Numbered from the stretch's first letter, positions 26,377 to 35,252 are shown. The stretch: 64,000 nt of DNA from Pseudomonas aegrilactucae (GCF_019168305.1 NZ_JAHTBI010000011.1:1-64000); one strand, 5' to 3'. Made by a program: numbers and translations. Notes: generated by a model from the letters alone, not told the origin.

Positions 26377-27009
26377 ATGCTGCCGCGCGCTGAACAAAAG
26401 CAACAGACCCGACAGGCCCTGCTGGATGCCGCCCGCCACCTGATGGAAAGCGGCCGAGGCTTCGGCAGCATCAGCCTGCGCGAAGTGGCCAGGAGCGCCG
26501 GTATCGTGCCGACCGGGTTCTACCGTCACTTCACCGACCTGGATCAACTGGGCCTGGCCCTGGTCAACGAGGTCGACGACACCTTCCGCCAGACCATCCG
26601 CCTGGTGCGCCACAACGAGTTCGAGCTGGGGGGGATCACCGATGCGTCGGTGCGCATCTTTCTCGACGTGGTGGCGGCCAATCGGGCGCAATTCCTGTTC
26701 CTGGCCCGCGAGCAGTACGGCGGTTCGCAGCCGGTGCGCCAGGCGATTGCCAGCTTGCGTGAAGCGATCAGCTCGGACCTGGCCGCCGACCTTGGGCGCA
26801 TGCCGCGCTGGCAGCACCTGGACGAGGCGGCACTGGAAGTGATGGCAGACCTGGTGGTCAAGACCGTGTTTGCCACCTTGCCCGAACTGATCGATGCGCC
26901 GGTCGAGCCTGAGCCGGGGCAGTTGAGTGCGCAGGCGAAGATTACCCAGCAGCTGCGGTTTATCTTTGTCGGGGCCAAGTACTGGCAGGGACTCGGGGAC
27001 CGGCGGTGA
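26377..27009 (+). CDS. TetR-family regulator of the FabR/DesT type
   Basis: 210 residues. The N-terminal helix-turn-helix reads SISLREVARSAGIVPTGFYRHFTDLDQLGLALV (about residues 30-62), very close to FabR, and the C-terminal ligand domain ends AKITQQLRFIFVGAKYW as in FabR. FabR and DesT control unsaturated fatty acid synthesis (fabAB or desaturase genes) in response to the acyl-CoA/ACP pool. No fatty acid gene is adjacent, so the target is distant. A REP pair follows. Confidence 0.85.
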   Translation: MLPRAEQKQQTRQALLDAARHLMESGRGFGSISLREVARSAGIVPTGFYRHFTDLDQLGLALVNEVDDTFRQTIRLVRHNEFELGGITDASVRIFLDVVAANRAQFLFLAREQYGGSQPVRQAIASLREAISSDLAADLGRMPRWQHLDEAALEVMADLVVKTVFATLPELIDAPVEPEPGQLSAQAKITQQLRFIFVGAKYWQGLGDRR

Positions 27010-27011
27010 GC

Positions 27012-27089
27012 CCTTCGCTGGCAAGCCAGCTCCCACAGGGTTCTGCGCTGCTCACAATACCCTGTGGGAGCTGGCTTGCCAGCGAAGGG
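27012..27089. repeat. REP pair between fabR-like and isomerase genes
   Basis: Inverted REP pair. The first arm begins three bases after the regulator stop. The second arm lies close upstream of the isomerase start. Confidence 0.9.
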
Positions 27090-27156
27090 GCCCTCAAGCC
27101 GAACCGCAATTCCTGCTACCATGCGCCACAAACGCCCACCGCGACGACGCCTTTCC

Positions 27157-28266
27157 ATGCCAGACCTTCGTACCGCACAGCCTGAACTCCCTGCCCTGCT
27201 CGACAGTGCCCAGCAGCACTTCGCCCAGCGCATCGTGCCGCTCTGGCAAGGCCCGGGCTGGAACGCAGACATGGCGCTGCCGTTCGAAGCCCTCGACGCA
27301 CAGCACCAGCCCCTGCCGGTGCAGCGCTACCGCGCGATGGCCTGCGCGCGCCAGCTGTACCTGTTCAGCAGCCGCATCGAGCAGCCCGGCGCCGCCGAGC
27401 GCGCTGGCGCCCTGCTGCGCACCCTGCAACGTCACTTCCACGATGCCGAGCACGGTGGCTGGTTCTACAGCATCGACGCCCAGGGCAAGCCGCTGGACCG
27501 TACCAAGGATCTGTATACCCACGCCTTCATCGTGTTCGCCTGCGCGCATTACTGGGGCAAGGTGAACGAGCCGATGGTCGAGTCGACCTTGAATGCCGCC
27601 CTCGAAGTGGTACTGGAACGCTTTGCCACTGACGATGGGCTGTACCAGGCCAGCCTGGCCGAAGACTGGTCTAGCCTGGGTAGCGGGCCGTTGCAGAATC
27701 CGCTGATGCACCTGGCCGAAGCCTTCCTCGCAACCCTGGCGGTACGTCACGACACGCAAGTGCAGCAAGCGCTGCTGAACCTCACCGAGGCCCTGCAGGC
27801 ACGCTTCATCGACCCCACGCACGGGGTCATGCTGGAAAAACCGCGCGAGGCTGTGGATAACTGGTTCGAACCGGGGCACCAGTTCGAGTGGTTCTACCTG
27901 CTGGAGTCTTCACCGCTGCTGCGTGGCAGCGCGCTGCACGGCTCGCTGAGCCGGGCGTTCGGCTATGCCGAGCAGTGCGGTGTAAAAGACGGCGCGGTAC
28001 TGGCGATGCTCAATGTCGATGGCAGCGTGCGCGATGCCACCCAGCGCATCTGGGCCCAGGCCGAATACCTGCGTGCACTGGCCTTGCGGTCCGACAGCGC
28101 GGGCAAGGTGCTGGCGCAGTTGCAGGCCTTGCAGCAGAACTTTTTGCATGCCGGTGGCTGGCATGAATGCCGCGACGCCAGCGGCGCGGTGAGCCGGCAC
28201 GATATGCCGTCGACCACGCCGTATCATCTGGCGACGTGCCTGGAAGGGTTGCAGCGCGCCCTCTGA
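27157..28266 (+). CDS. AGE-family sugar isomerase/epimerase (YihS/mannose isomerase-like)
   Basis: 369 residues with the (alpha/alpha)6 barrel pattern of N-acylglucosamine 2-epimerase relatives. Recognisable are GWFYSIDAQGKPLDRTKDLYTHAF (the catalytic H-x-F region near residue 120), HLAEAFLAT, FEPGHQFEWFYLL (His near residue 235) and RIWAQAEYLRA. These enzymes isomerise mannose, fructose, glucose or sulfoquinovose. The start 27157 (MPDL) gives the usual length; 27121 is also in frame and would overlap the REP flank. No sugar gene is adjacent to fix the substrate. Confidence 0.8.
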   Translation: MPDLRTAQPELPALLDSAQQHFAQRIVPLWQGPGWNADMALPFEALDAQHQPLPVQRYRAMACARQLYLFSSRIEQPGAAERAGALLRTLQRHFHDAEHGGWFYSIDAQGKPLDRTKDLYTHAFIVFACAHYWGKVNEPMVESTLNAALEVVLERFATDDGLYQASLAEDWSSLGSGPLQNPLMHLAEAFLATLAVRHDTQVQQALLNLTEALQARFIDPTHGVMLEKPREAVDNWFEPGHQFEWFYLLESSPLLRGSALHGSLSRAFGYAEQCGVKDGAVLAMLNVDGSVRDATQRIWAQAEYLRALALRSDSAGKVLAQLQALQQNFLHAGGWHECRDASGAVSRHDMPSTTPYHLATCLEGLQRAL

Positions 28267-28373
28267 CGCCTTGCTGGCGAAGGGGCCACTCGCCCCACCT
28301 GTCATTTATGCCAGTATCAGCCAAAGCAGCAGTTTGCTAGGTTCGGCTCTCCTGTCACGCAAGGAGCGCCATC

Positions 28374-28613
28374 ATGGACCTGAGCAAACTGATCGCAGAC
28401 ACCGCCGACTACCAAAGCATCACCAAACCCGACAAGCAGGCCTTTACCAAGGCCAAGCACGACTTCTATCTAAGCCTGCAGCGCATTCTGGAGAAGAAAG
28501 CCGACCATGCCGACGCCGGGCTGCACGATGCCATCAATGACCTGCTCAAAGATCAGGGGCTGCTCAAGACCAAGTACTACTACGATGGTCTGAAATCGGC
28601 CCCTGCGCAGTAG
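28374..28613 (+). CDS. Small hypothetical helical protein
   Basis: 79 residues, highly charged and predicted helical throughout, no signal or membrane segment. AAGGAG sits eight bases before the ATG, which supports real translation. Its sequence (MDLSKLIADTADYQS at the start, KTKYYYDGLKSAP at the end) does not match a family I can name. It converges with the SDR gene 11 bases beyond its stop. Confidence 0.6.
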   Translation: MDLSKLIADTADYQSITKPDKQAFTKAKHDFYLSLQRILEKKADHADAGLHDAINDLLKDQGLLKTKYYYDGLKSAPAQ

Positions 28614-28624
28614 GCCACCTGGCC

Positions 28625-29389
28625 TCACGCCTTCGAGCGATCGATCGAGAACCCCGCCCACGCCTGGCTCACCGGCATCAGCTCGAGGCTGTTGATGTTG
28701 ATGTGGGCCGGCTGGTTGAGAATCCAGAAGATGGTCTCGGCGATATCCTGCGGCTGGATCGGCTCGGCGCCAGCATAGGTGGCGTCGTAACGCGCCTTGT
28801 CGCCCGCGAAGCGCACCAGCGAGAACTCGCTTTCGCACAGCCCCGGCTCGATATTGCTCACCCGCACGCCAGTGCCCTGCAAGTCGCAGCGCAGGCTCAG
28901 CGAGAACTGCCCGACGAATGCCTTGGTGCCGCCATACACGTGGCTGCCCGGGTACGGGTAGTTGCCCGCCACCGAACCGACGTTGAGGATGGTCGCACCA
29001 CGCCCGTGGGCGATCAGGCGCGGCAGCAACAGGCGGGTGCTGTACATCAGGCCCTTGATGTTGGTATCGACCATGGTGTCCCAGTCGTCCAGGTCGCACG
29101 TGGGCGCAGGGTCCGCGCCCAGGGCCAGGCCGGCGTTGTTGATCAGCCCGCGCAGCGTGGCAAAGGTGGGCGGCAAACCTTCGATGGCCGCTTCCATGGC
29201 CTTGCGGTCACGCACATCGAGCACCAGGCCGTGCACTTCGGTCTGTTGCGACAGCTCCGCACACAGCGCCTCCAGGCGCTCCTGGCGCCGACCGGTCAGC
29301 ACCAGCGACCAGCCGGCCTGGGCGAAGCGACGCGCACAGGCTTCGCCGAAACCGGACGTGGCGCCGGTGATGAATACGGTGGAAGTCAT
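28625..29389 (-). CDS. Short-chain dehydrogenase of the YdfG (3-hydroxy acid) type
   Basis: 254 residues. The nucleotide-binding loop TGATSGFG (residues 8-15), NNAG near residue 85, and the catalytic Ser, Tyr and Lys in GSVAGNYPYPGSHVYGGTK are all present. The C-terminal EPGLCESEFSLVRF and IAETIFWILNQPAHININSLELMP fit YdfG-like enzymes, which oxidise serine, allo-threonine and 3-hydroxy acids with NADP. ATG 29389 is fixed by the start of the Rossmann fold and an AGGAG; the frame stays open far upstream without meaning. Confidence 0.88.
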   Translation of the reverse strand: MTSTVFITGATSGFGEACARRFAQAGWSLVLTGRRQERLEALCAELSQQTEVHGLVLDVRDRKAMEAAIEGLPPTFATLRGLINNAGLALGADPAPTCDLDDWDTMVDTNIKGLMYSTRLLLPRLIAHGRGATILNVGSVAGNYPYPGSHVYGGTKAFVGQFSLSLRCDLQGTGVRVSNIEPGLCESEFSLVRFAGDKARYDATYAGAEPIQPQDIAETIFWILNQPAHININSLELMPVSQAWAGFSIDRSKA

Positions 29390-30049
29390 CGAAATCTCCT
29401 TGGGAAACAGTGGAACGACAAGGTTTGCAGCATGCCCCGCCGGCCATCTGGGCAGCAAGCCGAATATCAACTGTACAAAAAACGAACAAACCTTGGAAAC
29501 CCTTGCTGCACAAGGCCCCGCACAAGCTGTGCGCATCTTATCCACAGGCCTTTGCACACAGACTGGGGGCAACTGTACAACGCTGGAAGCCACGACTTTC
29601 GTGGGTCGCAGCCGGCTTTTGCAAGTATTTAGCTTGACCTGGGACGGGTCACTTGAGCAACGGCGCCGGACAGGTCGATAAAGGATAACTTCGGTGATGG
29701 CCAGAGGCCTTGAACTACGGCCCCTGCGCCACTCTTTCCAAGGCTTGCCCACAGACTTATCCACAGGCCTTGATGCGCCTTGACCAGGGAAATGACGCCC
29801 CGATAAAAGCCTTGACAAATAACCTTGCAGGCGTCAGAAAAACCACTGATCAAAAAACGAACAACAGCCTGGAAGCCTTATGATACGTGGCCTGCAGCGA
29901 GGTACTACCAAGTTACCCACAGTCACCTCCACACGAAACGGGGACAACTCCAAACCCCGTGAAAACAAGCGCTTGGAGCGACGTTGTGTCGCGCCACTTG
30001 CACAGGTTCAAATAACTTTTCCACAATGTCCAAGCGGCCTGCACGCACA
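29390..30049. promoter_or_regulatory. DnaA-box-rich intergenic region with direct repeats
   Basis: A 705-base gap without a supported gene. It holds perfect DnaA boxes TTATCCACA at 29538-29546 and 29757-29765, TTTTCCACA at 30017-30025, and one-mismatch sites TTACCCACA (29913-29921) and CTTTGCACA (29550-29558), all in the same orientation. The first two lie in an identical 16-base repeat (29537-29552, 29756-29771). A second 14-base repeat CAAAAAACGAACAA occurs at 29476 and 29851. The SDR promoter must also be here. A DnaA-titrating or DnaA-reactivating site is a possible role. Confidence 0.6.
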
Positions 30050-30078
30050 CAAAGAAAGACCCCGGCAAGCCGAGGTCC
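30050..30078 (-). terminator. Terminator of the liv operon
   Basis: On the minus strand, stem GACCTCGGC / GCCGGGGTC with a TT loop is followed by TTTCTTT. It lies about 17 bases after the livF stop. Confidence 0.75.
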
Positions 30079-30094
30079 CTTTTACCAGCCGCTG

Positions 30095-30811
30095 TCAGTG
30101 CCCGCCCAGATACGCGTTGCGCACCTCTTCGTTCACCAGCAGCTCCTGCCCCGTACCGGTCATGCGGATCTGCCCGTTGACCATCACATAGGCACGGTCC
30201 GACAGCTTGAGCGCATGGTTGGCGTTCTGCTCCACCAGAAAGATGGTCATGCCGGTCTTGGCCAGCTCGCGCAGCGTCGAGAAGATCTGCTTGACCACGA
30301 TCGGCGCCAGCCCCAGCGACGGCTCGTCCAGCAGCAACAGCTTGGGCCGGCTCATCAGCGCACGGGCGATCGCGAGCATCTGCTGCTCGCCACCGGACAT
30401 GGTCATCGCCCGCTGGTTGCGCCGCTCCTTGAGCCGCGGGAACAGCTCGAACATGCGCTGCATGTCCTCACCGGCGAACGTGTCGCCGATCGGGATGGTG
30501 CCCATCATCAGGTTCTCTTCCACCGACATGTCCGGGAACACCCGGCGCCCCTCCGGCGACTGCGCAATGCCGTTGGAGGCAATGTAGTGCGAGGACTTGT
30601 GGGTAATGTCGGTGCCGCGGTAGATGATCTGCCCCGACGCCGCACGCGGCTGGCCAAAGATCGACATCAGCAGCGTCGACTTGCCCGCGCCGTTGGAGCC
30701 GATCAGGCTCACCGTCTCGCCTTCGTCGATGTGCATCGAAACCTGCTTCAGGGCCTGGATCGGCCCGTAGAACACGTCCAGCGCCTTGAGCTCGAGGATC
30801 GGTCCGCTCAT
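30095..30811 (-). CDS. livF: Branched-chain amino acid ABC transporter ATPase LivF (BraG)
   Basis: 238 residues. Walker A GSNGAGKSTLLM (near residue 38), signature MSGGEQQMLAIARAL (near 139), Walker B LLLLDEPSLGLAP and the H-loop VEQNAN are intact. It works with LivG to power import of Leu, Ile, Val (and Thr or Ala) from the periplasm. The start overlaps the livG stop (ATGA). It is the last gene of livHMGF and is followed by a terminator. Confidence 0.95.
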   Translation of the reverse strand: MSGPILELKALDVFYGPIQALKQVSMHIDEGETVSLIGSNGAGKSTLLMSIFGQPRAASGQIIYRGTDITHKSSHYIASNGIAQSPEGRRVFPDMSVEENLMMGTIPIGDTFAGEDMQRMFELFPRLKERRNQRAMTMSGGEQQMLAIARALMSRPKLLLLDEPSLGLAPIVVKQIFSTLRELAKTGMTIFLVEQNANHALKLSDRAYVMVNGQIRMTGTGQELLVNEEVRNAYLGGH

Positions 30812-31683
30812 GCCAGCTCCTCTTCGTCAGCACCCAGGTAGGCCGCGATCACCGTCGGGTTGTTGCGGATGTCCTGCGGCGCGCCCTCGGCAATCACGTT
30901 GCCGTGGTCCAGCACCACGATATGGTCGGAAATGCTCATTACCATGCCCATGTCATGTTCGATCAGTACCACCGTCAGGTCATGCTCGTCGCGCAGCACC
31001 CGGATCATCTTGCTCAACGCCTCGGTCTCCTGCGGGTTGAGGCCCGCTGCCGGTTCGTCCAGGCAGATGATCTGCGGCCGCGTGCACATGGCCCGGGCGA
31101 TCTCCAGGCGCCGCTGCTGGCCGTACGACAGCTCGCCGGCCAGGCGGTTGGCGCAGTCGACCAGGTCGACCACCTCCAGCCAGTAGAAGGCATGGTCCAG
31201 CGCATCGCTCTCGGCCTTGCGGTAGGCCTTGGTGTTGAGCACCCCGGCCAGCAGGTTGCGGTTGACCCACATGTGCTGGGCCACCAGCAGGTTCTCCACC
31301 ACCGACATTTCCTTGAACAGGCGAATGTTCTGGAAGGTGCGCGCCAGGCCGGCACGGTTGACCAGATGGGTGCCGCCGAACATCTTGTAGTACAGCCGGC
31401 TGGCGAAGCGAGCGGGCGACACGAAGTCGGTCGCCCGGAAACGCTCGCCCAGCAGCTGGATCACGTTGGTGCGGCTACCGCGCAGGTTCAGCTCGATCCT
31501 GCCACCACTGGCCTTGTAGAAGCCGGTAAGGCAGTTGAACACGGTGGTCTTGCCCGCGCCGTTGGGGCCGATCAAGGCGAAGATGGCGTTGCGCCTGACC
31601 TTCAGGCTCACGTCGCTGAGCGCCTTGATGCCGCCGAACTGCATCATCAGGTTGTCGACCGAAAGAATCACTTCGTCGCTCAT
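30808..31683 (-). CDS. livG: Branched-chain amino acid ABC transporter ATPase LivG (BraF)
   Basis: 291 residues, longer than LivF because of an insert between Walker A (GPNGAGKTTVFNCLTGFY) and the Q-loop (about residues 55-105), which is normal for LivG. Signature ELSYGQQRRLEIARA has the LivG-typical SYGQ form, and Walker B is IICLDEPAAGLNP. Overlaps livM and livF by ATGA junctions. Confidence 0.95.
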   Translation of the reverse strand: MSDEVILSVDNLMMQFGGIKALSDVSLKVRRNAIFALIGPNGAGKTTVFNCLTGFYKASGGRIELNLRGSRTNVIQLLGERFRATDFVSPARFASRLYYKMFGGTHLVNRAGLARTFQNIRLFKEMSVVENLLVAQHMWVNRNLLAGVLNTKAYRKAESDALDHAFYWLEVVDLVDCANRLAGELSYGQQRRLEIARAMCTRPQIICLDEPAAGLNPQETEALSKMIRVLRDEHDLTVVLIEHDMGMVMSISDHIVVLDHGNVIAEGAPQDIRNNPTVIAAYLGADEEELA

Positions 31684-32963
31684 GGCGCCACTCCTTTACG
31701 CGGGACCACACCGGCACGACTGATGCGGATCAGCCCACGCGGTCGCCAGATCATCATCAGCACCATCAGCACGCCGAACAGCAGCACGCGGTACTCGGAG
31801 AAACTGCGCAGCAGCTCTGGCGCCACGGTCAGCACGAAGGCGGCGATCACCACCCCGACCGTCGAGCCCATGCCGCCGAGCACCACGATGGCCAGGATCA
31901 GCGCCGACTCGAAGAAGGTGAACGAGGACGGGTTGACGAAGCCCTGGTAGCTGGCGAAAAACACCCCGGCAAGGCCCGCGGTAGAGGCCCCGATGGTGAA
32001 CGCCGAGAGCTTGACCAGCACGTGGTTCAGGCCCATCGAGCGGCACGCGATCTCGTCTTCGCGCAGCGCTTCCCAGGCGCGTCCTACCGGCATGCGGGTG
32101 AGCCGATGTTTGATGTAGAGCACCGCCAGCACCACCAGGAACAAGACGATGTAGATGAACAGGAATTTGAGGTTGGGGTTGTAGTCCACCCCGAAGAACT
32201 CGTGGAACGGCACCCCGCCGTCCTTGGCCCGGCGCCCGAACTCAAGGCCGAAGAAGGTCGGCGACGGCACCGGCATGCCGTTGGGCCCACCGGTGAACGA
32301 CAGCCAGTTGTTGAGCACCAGGCGGATGATCTCGCCAAAACCCAGGGTCACGATGGCCAGGTAGTCACCGTGCATCCTGAGCACCGGGAAGCCCAGGATG
32401 CACCCGGCCAGCGCCGCGGCAATCGCCGACAGCGGCAGTACCGTCCAGAAGCCCAGGCCCAGGTACTGGTAGCCCAGCGCCAGGCCATAGGCACCGATGG
32501 CATAGAACGCCACGTAACCCAGGTCGAGCAACCCGGCCAGGCCCACCACGATGTTCAGGCCAAGGCCCAGCAACACGTAGATCAGCCCCAGGATCACCAC
32601 GGTAAGCAGGTACTTGTTGGCGAAAAAGGGGAACACGATGGCGATCACGATCAGCGCCGGGATGATCCAGCGCAACCGCGACTTGTAGTCCGGCGCCAGC
32701 ACATGCACGCCGGAGCCGCTGCTCTCGAAGCCCTGCAGGATGGCCTGGCCCTTGGGGGTCTGCAGGAACAGGCTCAGCGCGAAGCGCCCCAGCATGACCC
32801 CGGCCACCAGCCAGGCGACGCGGGTGGGTTGCAGGTTGAAGCTGTAGCCGTCGAGCACCACGCCGACGATGGGGCCGAACACGATGAGGGAAATCAGCCC
32901 GGCAAGAACCGCATCGACCAGGCTGCGCTTGATGTCGATGGAAGCGTTATTGGCAGCAGACAT
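31680..32963 (-). CDS. livM: Branched-chain amino acid permease LivM (BraE)
   Basis: 427 residues. Two N-terminal helices and a linker precede the core of about eight helices, with GLNIVVGLAGLLDLGYVAFYAIGAYG and GMGSTVGVVIAAFVLTVAPELLR as landmarks. The extended N-terminus (MSAANNASIDIKRS...) is usual in pseudomonads. The frame is open much further upstream on this strand, but that part is only a shadow of livH. It starts three bases after the livH stop. Confidence 0.93.
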   Translation of the reverse strand: MSAANNASIDIKRSLVDAVLAGLISLIVFGPIVGVVLDGYSFNLQPTRVAWLVAGVMLGRFALSLFLQTPKGQAILQGFESSGSGVHVLAPDYKSRLRWIIPALIVIAIVFPFFANKYLLTVVILGLIYVLLGLGLNIVVGLAGLLDLGYVAFYAIGAYGLALGYQYLGLGFWTVLPLSAIAAALAGCILGFPVLRMHGDYLAIVTLGFGEIIRLVLNNWLSFTGGPNGMPVPSPTFFGLEFGRRAKDGGVPFHEFFGVDYNPNLKFLFIYIVLFLVVLAVLYIKHRLTRMPVGRAWEALREDEIACRSMGLNHVLVKLSAFTIGASTAGLAGVFFASYQGFVNPSSFTFFESALILAIVVLGGMGSTVGVVIAAFVLTVAPELLRSFSEYRVLLFGVLMVLMMIWRPRGLIRISRAGVVPRKGVAP

Positions 32964-32965
32964 AC

Positions 32966-33880
32966 TTACACCTTCGCCACGAGTGGGCGACCCAGCAGGC
33001 CTTGGGGACGGAAGATCAGGATCAGCACCAGCAGCGAGAAACTGAACACGTCTTTGTAGTCGGAGTTGATCATGCCGGCGAACAGCGACTCGGAAATACC
33101 GAGGATGATGCCGCCCAGCATCGCACCGGGCAGCGAGCCGATGCCGCCCAGCACCGCCGCGGTAAACGCCTTGATGCCGATGATGAAGCCGGCGTAGAAG
33201 TCGAACGTGCCGTAGTTCATGGTGATCAGCACACCGGCCAGGGCGGCCATCACCGCACCGATGATGAACACGTAGGAGATCACCCGGTCGGTATTGATGC
33301 CCAGGATCGAGGCCATCTTGCGATCCTGCTGGGTGGCCCGGCACATGCGCCCCAGCTTGGTGAACTTGATGATGTAGGTGAGCGCCGCCATGCCGACGAA
33401 GGCCGCCACCAGAATGAAGATCTTGGTGTAGGTCAGTTGCACGAAGCCGGTGCCCACGTCGAGGCGCCAGGCGCCTTCGAGCAAGGTCGGTACACCCTGT
33501 TGGCGGGCGCCCTGGCTGATCTGTGCATAGTTCTGCAGGATCAGCGAAATGCCGATGGCACTGATCAGCGGTGCCAGCCGGGTGGAGTTGCGCAGGGGTT
33601 TGTAGGCGATGCGTTCGATGGTCCAGCCGTATACACCGGTGACCACCACCGTGAAGATCAGCGTCCCGAGCATCAGCAGCGGGAAGGATTCGATACCGAA
33701 ATACGCCAGCAATGCCAGGCTGATTGCCGCCAGGTACGCGGAAATCATGTACACCTCGCCGTGCGCGAAGTTGATCATGCCGATGATGCCATAGACCATT
33801 GTGTAGCCGATGGCGATCAGACCATAGACCGACCCCAGGGTCAGCCCATTGATCAGTTGCTGCAGGAAAATACCATCCAT
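32966..33880 (-). CDS. livH: Branched-chain amino acid permease LivH (BraD)
   Basis: 304 residues, about eight helices. The N-terminal LINGLTLGSVYGLIAIGYTMVYGIIGMINFAHGEVYM is the LivH hallmark; IMTMNYGTF-type and LGGIGSLPGAMLGGIILGISE stretches follow. It forms a heterodimeric channel with LivM. A hairpin lies in the 163-base gap to livK, so the permease/ATPase genes are probably expressed less than the binding protein. Confidence 0.95.
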   Translation of the reverse strand: MDGIFLQQLINGLTLGSVYGLIAIGYTMVYGIIGMINFAHGEVYMISAYLAAISLALLAYFGIESFPLLMLGTLIFTVVVTGVYGWTIERIAYKPLRNSTRLAPLISAIGISLILQNYAQISQGARQQGVPTLLEGAWRLDVGTGFVQLTYTKIFILVAAFVGMAALTYIIKFTKLGRMCRATQQDRKMASILGINTDRVISYVFIIGAVMAALAGVLITMNYGTFDFYAGFIIGIKAFTAAVLGGIGSLPGAMLGGIILGISESLFAGMINSDYKDVFSFSLLVLILIFRPQGLLGRPLVAKV

Positions 33881-33992
33881 AACGCGATCTCACGTATTTG
33901 AGAGTGCACACCCGCCGACCCCGTCGTACCGCGGATGAAGCGGCCCAGACGGCGCCGGGTTGTGCAGCTCCACGAGAAAAGACAGGTACGGC

Positions 33993-34014
33993 AGAAAACC
34001 GGGGCGCGCCCCGG
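33993..34014 (-). terminator. Hairpin after livK, probable attenuating terminator
   Basis: Palindrome CCGGGGCGCGCCCCGG (33999-34014) followed on the minus strand by TTTTC. It lies between the binding-protein gene and livH. A partial terminator here would give excess LivK over the membrane parts. Confidence 0.6.
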
Positions 34015-34043
34015 GCAGCGAAGGCCCGAGGCGCCGGCCGTTG

Positions 34044-35180
34044 TTATTTTTGTTTTTCCAGTTGGTGGTACTTGCCGTCCTTGTCCCACTGGTAGACCAC
34101 GTAGTCGGACACGGTCAGGTCGCCCTTGGCGTCCCACTTCTTCTCGCCCATCACGGTTTTCACCGGGTTGGCCTTGAGCCATTTGGCGGCGTCTTCGCCC
34201 TTGGTCGACTTGGCGCCGTTGAAGGCGGCGGCCAGGGCCTGGACCGAGGCGTAGGCATACAGGGTGTAGCCCTCGGGTTCGGTACCGGCCTTGCGGAACT
34301 CGTCCACCACTGCCTTGCTGTCGGGCAGCAGGCGCGGGTCGGCGCCGAAGGTCATGTACACCCCATCGACGAACTTGGCGCCGCCGGCGGTGGCCACCAG
34401 CTCGTCGGTCACGATGCCGTCGTCGGACATGAACTTGACGTCGTTCAGCCCCGCCTCACGCAGTTGCCGCACCAGCGGGCCGGCTTCCGGGTGCAGGCCA
34501 CCGAAGTAGACCACGTCGGCACCGGCGCCGCGGATCTTGGTGACCACGGCGCTGAAATCCTTCTCGCCACGGGTCAGGCCTTCGTACAGCACCGGCTTGA
34601 CGCCGCGTTTTTCCAGCTGGGCCTTGGTCGCATCCGCCAGGCCCTGGCCATAGGTGTCCTTGTCGTGCAGCACCACGACCTTCTTGCCCTTGAGCACATC
34701 GACGATGTAGTCGCCGGCCACGATGCCCTGCTGGTCGTCACGCCCGCACATGCGGAACATGGCGCTCAGGCCGCGTTCGGTGACCTGCGGGTTGGTCGAG
34801 CCCGGGGTGATCGCGATGATGCCGGCCTCGTCATACACCTCGGAGGCCGGGATGGTGTTGGAGGAGCAGAAGTGCCCGACCACGCCCACGACCTTTTCCT
34901 GGTCGACCAGGCGGTTGGCCACGGCCACGGCCTGCTTGGGCTCGCAGGCATCGTCACCGGCCACCAGCTTGATCTGCTCGCCATTGACCCCGCCCGCCTT
35001 GTTGATGGCATCGGCCGCGGCCTGGGCACCTTTCATGTATTGCTCGCCAAACGCTGCGTTGGCACCGGTCATCGGGCCCGCTACGCCGATCTTGATGTCG
35101 GCCTGTACATACGAAGACACGCCCAGCGCCGTTGCCACGGCGAGGGCCAGAAAGCCTTTCTTGTAAAACGTCTGCGACAT
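34044..35180 (-). CDS. livK: Branched-chain amino acid-binding protein LivK (BraC)
   Basis: 378 residues. Signal peptide about residues 1-26 (FLALAVATALGVSSYVQA), then the type I binding fold starting DIKIGVAGPMTGANAAFGEQYM. Landmarks include LVAGDDACEPKQAVAVANRLV, GHFCSSNTIPAS with the ligand-site serines and threonines, and KDTYGQGLAD. Two cysteines in CMFRMCGRD-like and DDACEPK positions can form the conserved disulfide. First gene of the liv cluster, 57 bases downstream of a perfect sigma-54 promoter. Confidence 0.95.
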   Translation of the reverse strand: MSQTFYKKGFLALAVATALGVSSYVQADIKIGVAGPMTGANAAFGEQYMKGAQAAADAINKAGGVNGEQIKLVAGDDACEPKQAVAVANRLVDQEKVVGVVGHFCSSNTIPASEVYDEAGIIAITPGSTNPQVTERGLSAMFRMCGRDDQQGIVAGDYIVDVLKGKKVVVLHDKDTYGQGLADATKAQLEKRGVKPVLYEGLTRGEKDFSAVVTKIRGAGADVVYFGGLHPEAGPLVRQLREAGLNDVKFMSDDGIVTDELVATAGGAKFVDGVYMTFGADPRLLPDSKAVVDEFRKAGTEPEGYTLYAYASVQALAAAFNGAKSTKGEDAAKWLKANPVKTVMGEKKWDAKGDLTVSDYVVYQWDKDGKYHQLEKQK

Positions 35181-35236
35181 GAGGTGGTGCTCCTGAGTTT
35201 TTTTGGTTGGCACTACAACGTTCAGCAATTGCGATG

Positions 35237-35252
35237 AGCAAGGGCCGTGCCA
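35237..35252 (-). promoter_or_regulatory. Sigma-54 (-24/-12) promoter of livK
   Basis: Read on the minus strand, TGGCACGGCCCTTGCT is an exact match to the consensus TGGCACG-N4-TTGCW. The transcript would begin about 45 bases before the livK ATG at 35180. This predicts RpoN-dependent, nitrogen-linked expression of branched-chain amino acid uptake. Confidence 0.8.

Noticed and set aside
27064-27156. N-terminal extensions of the type MGAGLPAKG seen before several genes.
   Set aside because: They are translations of the REP palindrome flank, not protein. The same peptide appears at most REP sites in the window.
22065-27860. Further perfect DnaA boxes (TGTGGATAA) at 22065 and 27852.
   Set aside because: Both lie alone inside coding sequence (lipase and isomerase) in the opposite orientation, so they are not counted with the intergenic cluster.
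28267-28290. Degenerate half REP (CCTTGCTGGCGAAGG) after the isomerase gene.
   Set aside because: Only one short arm without the CTCCCAC half; too little to list as an element.
31680-33911. A continuous 743-codon minus-strand frame that could suggest a fused LivH-LivM protein.
   Set aside because: The part above 32963 is a shadow frame of livH. LivM homology starts at the ATG at 32963, three bases past the livH stop.
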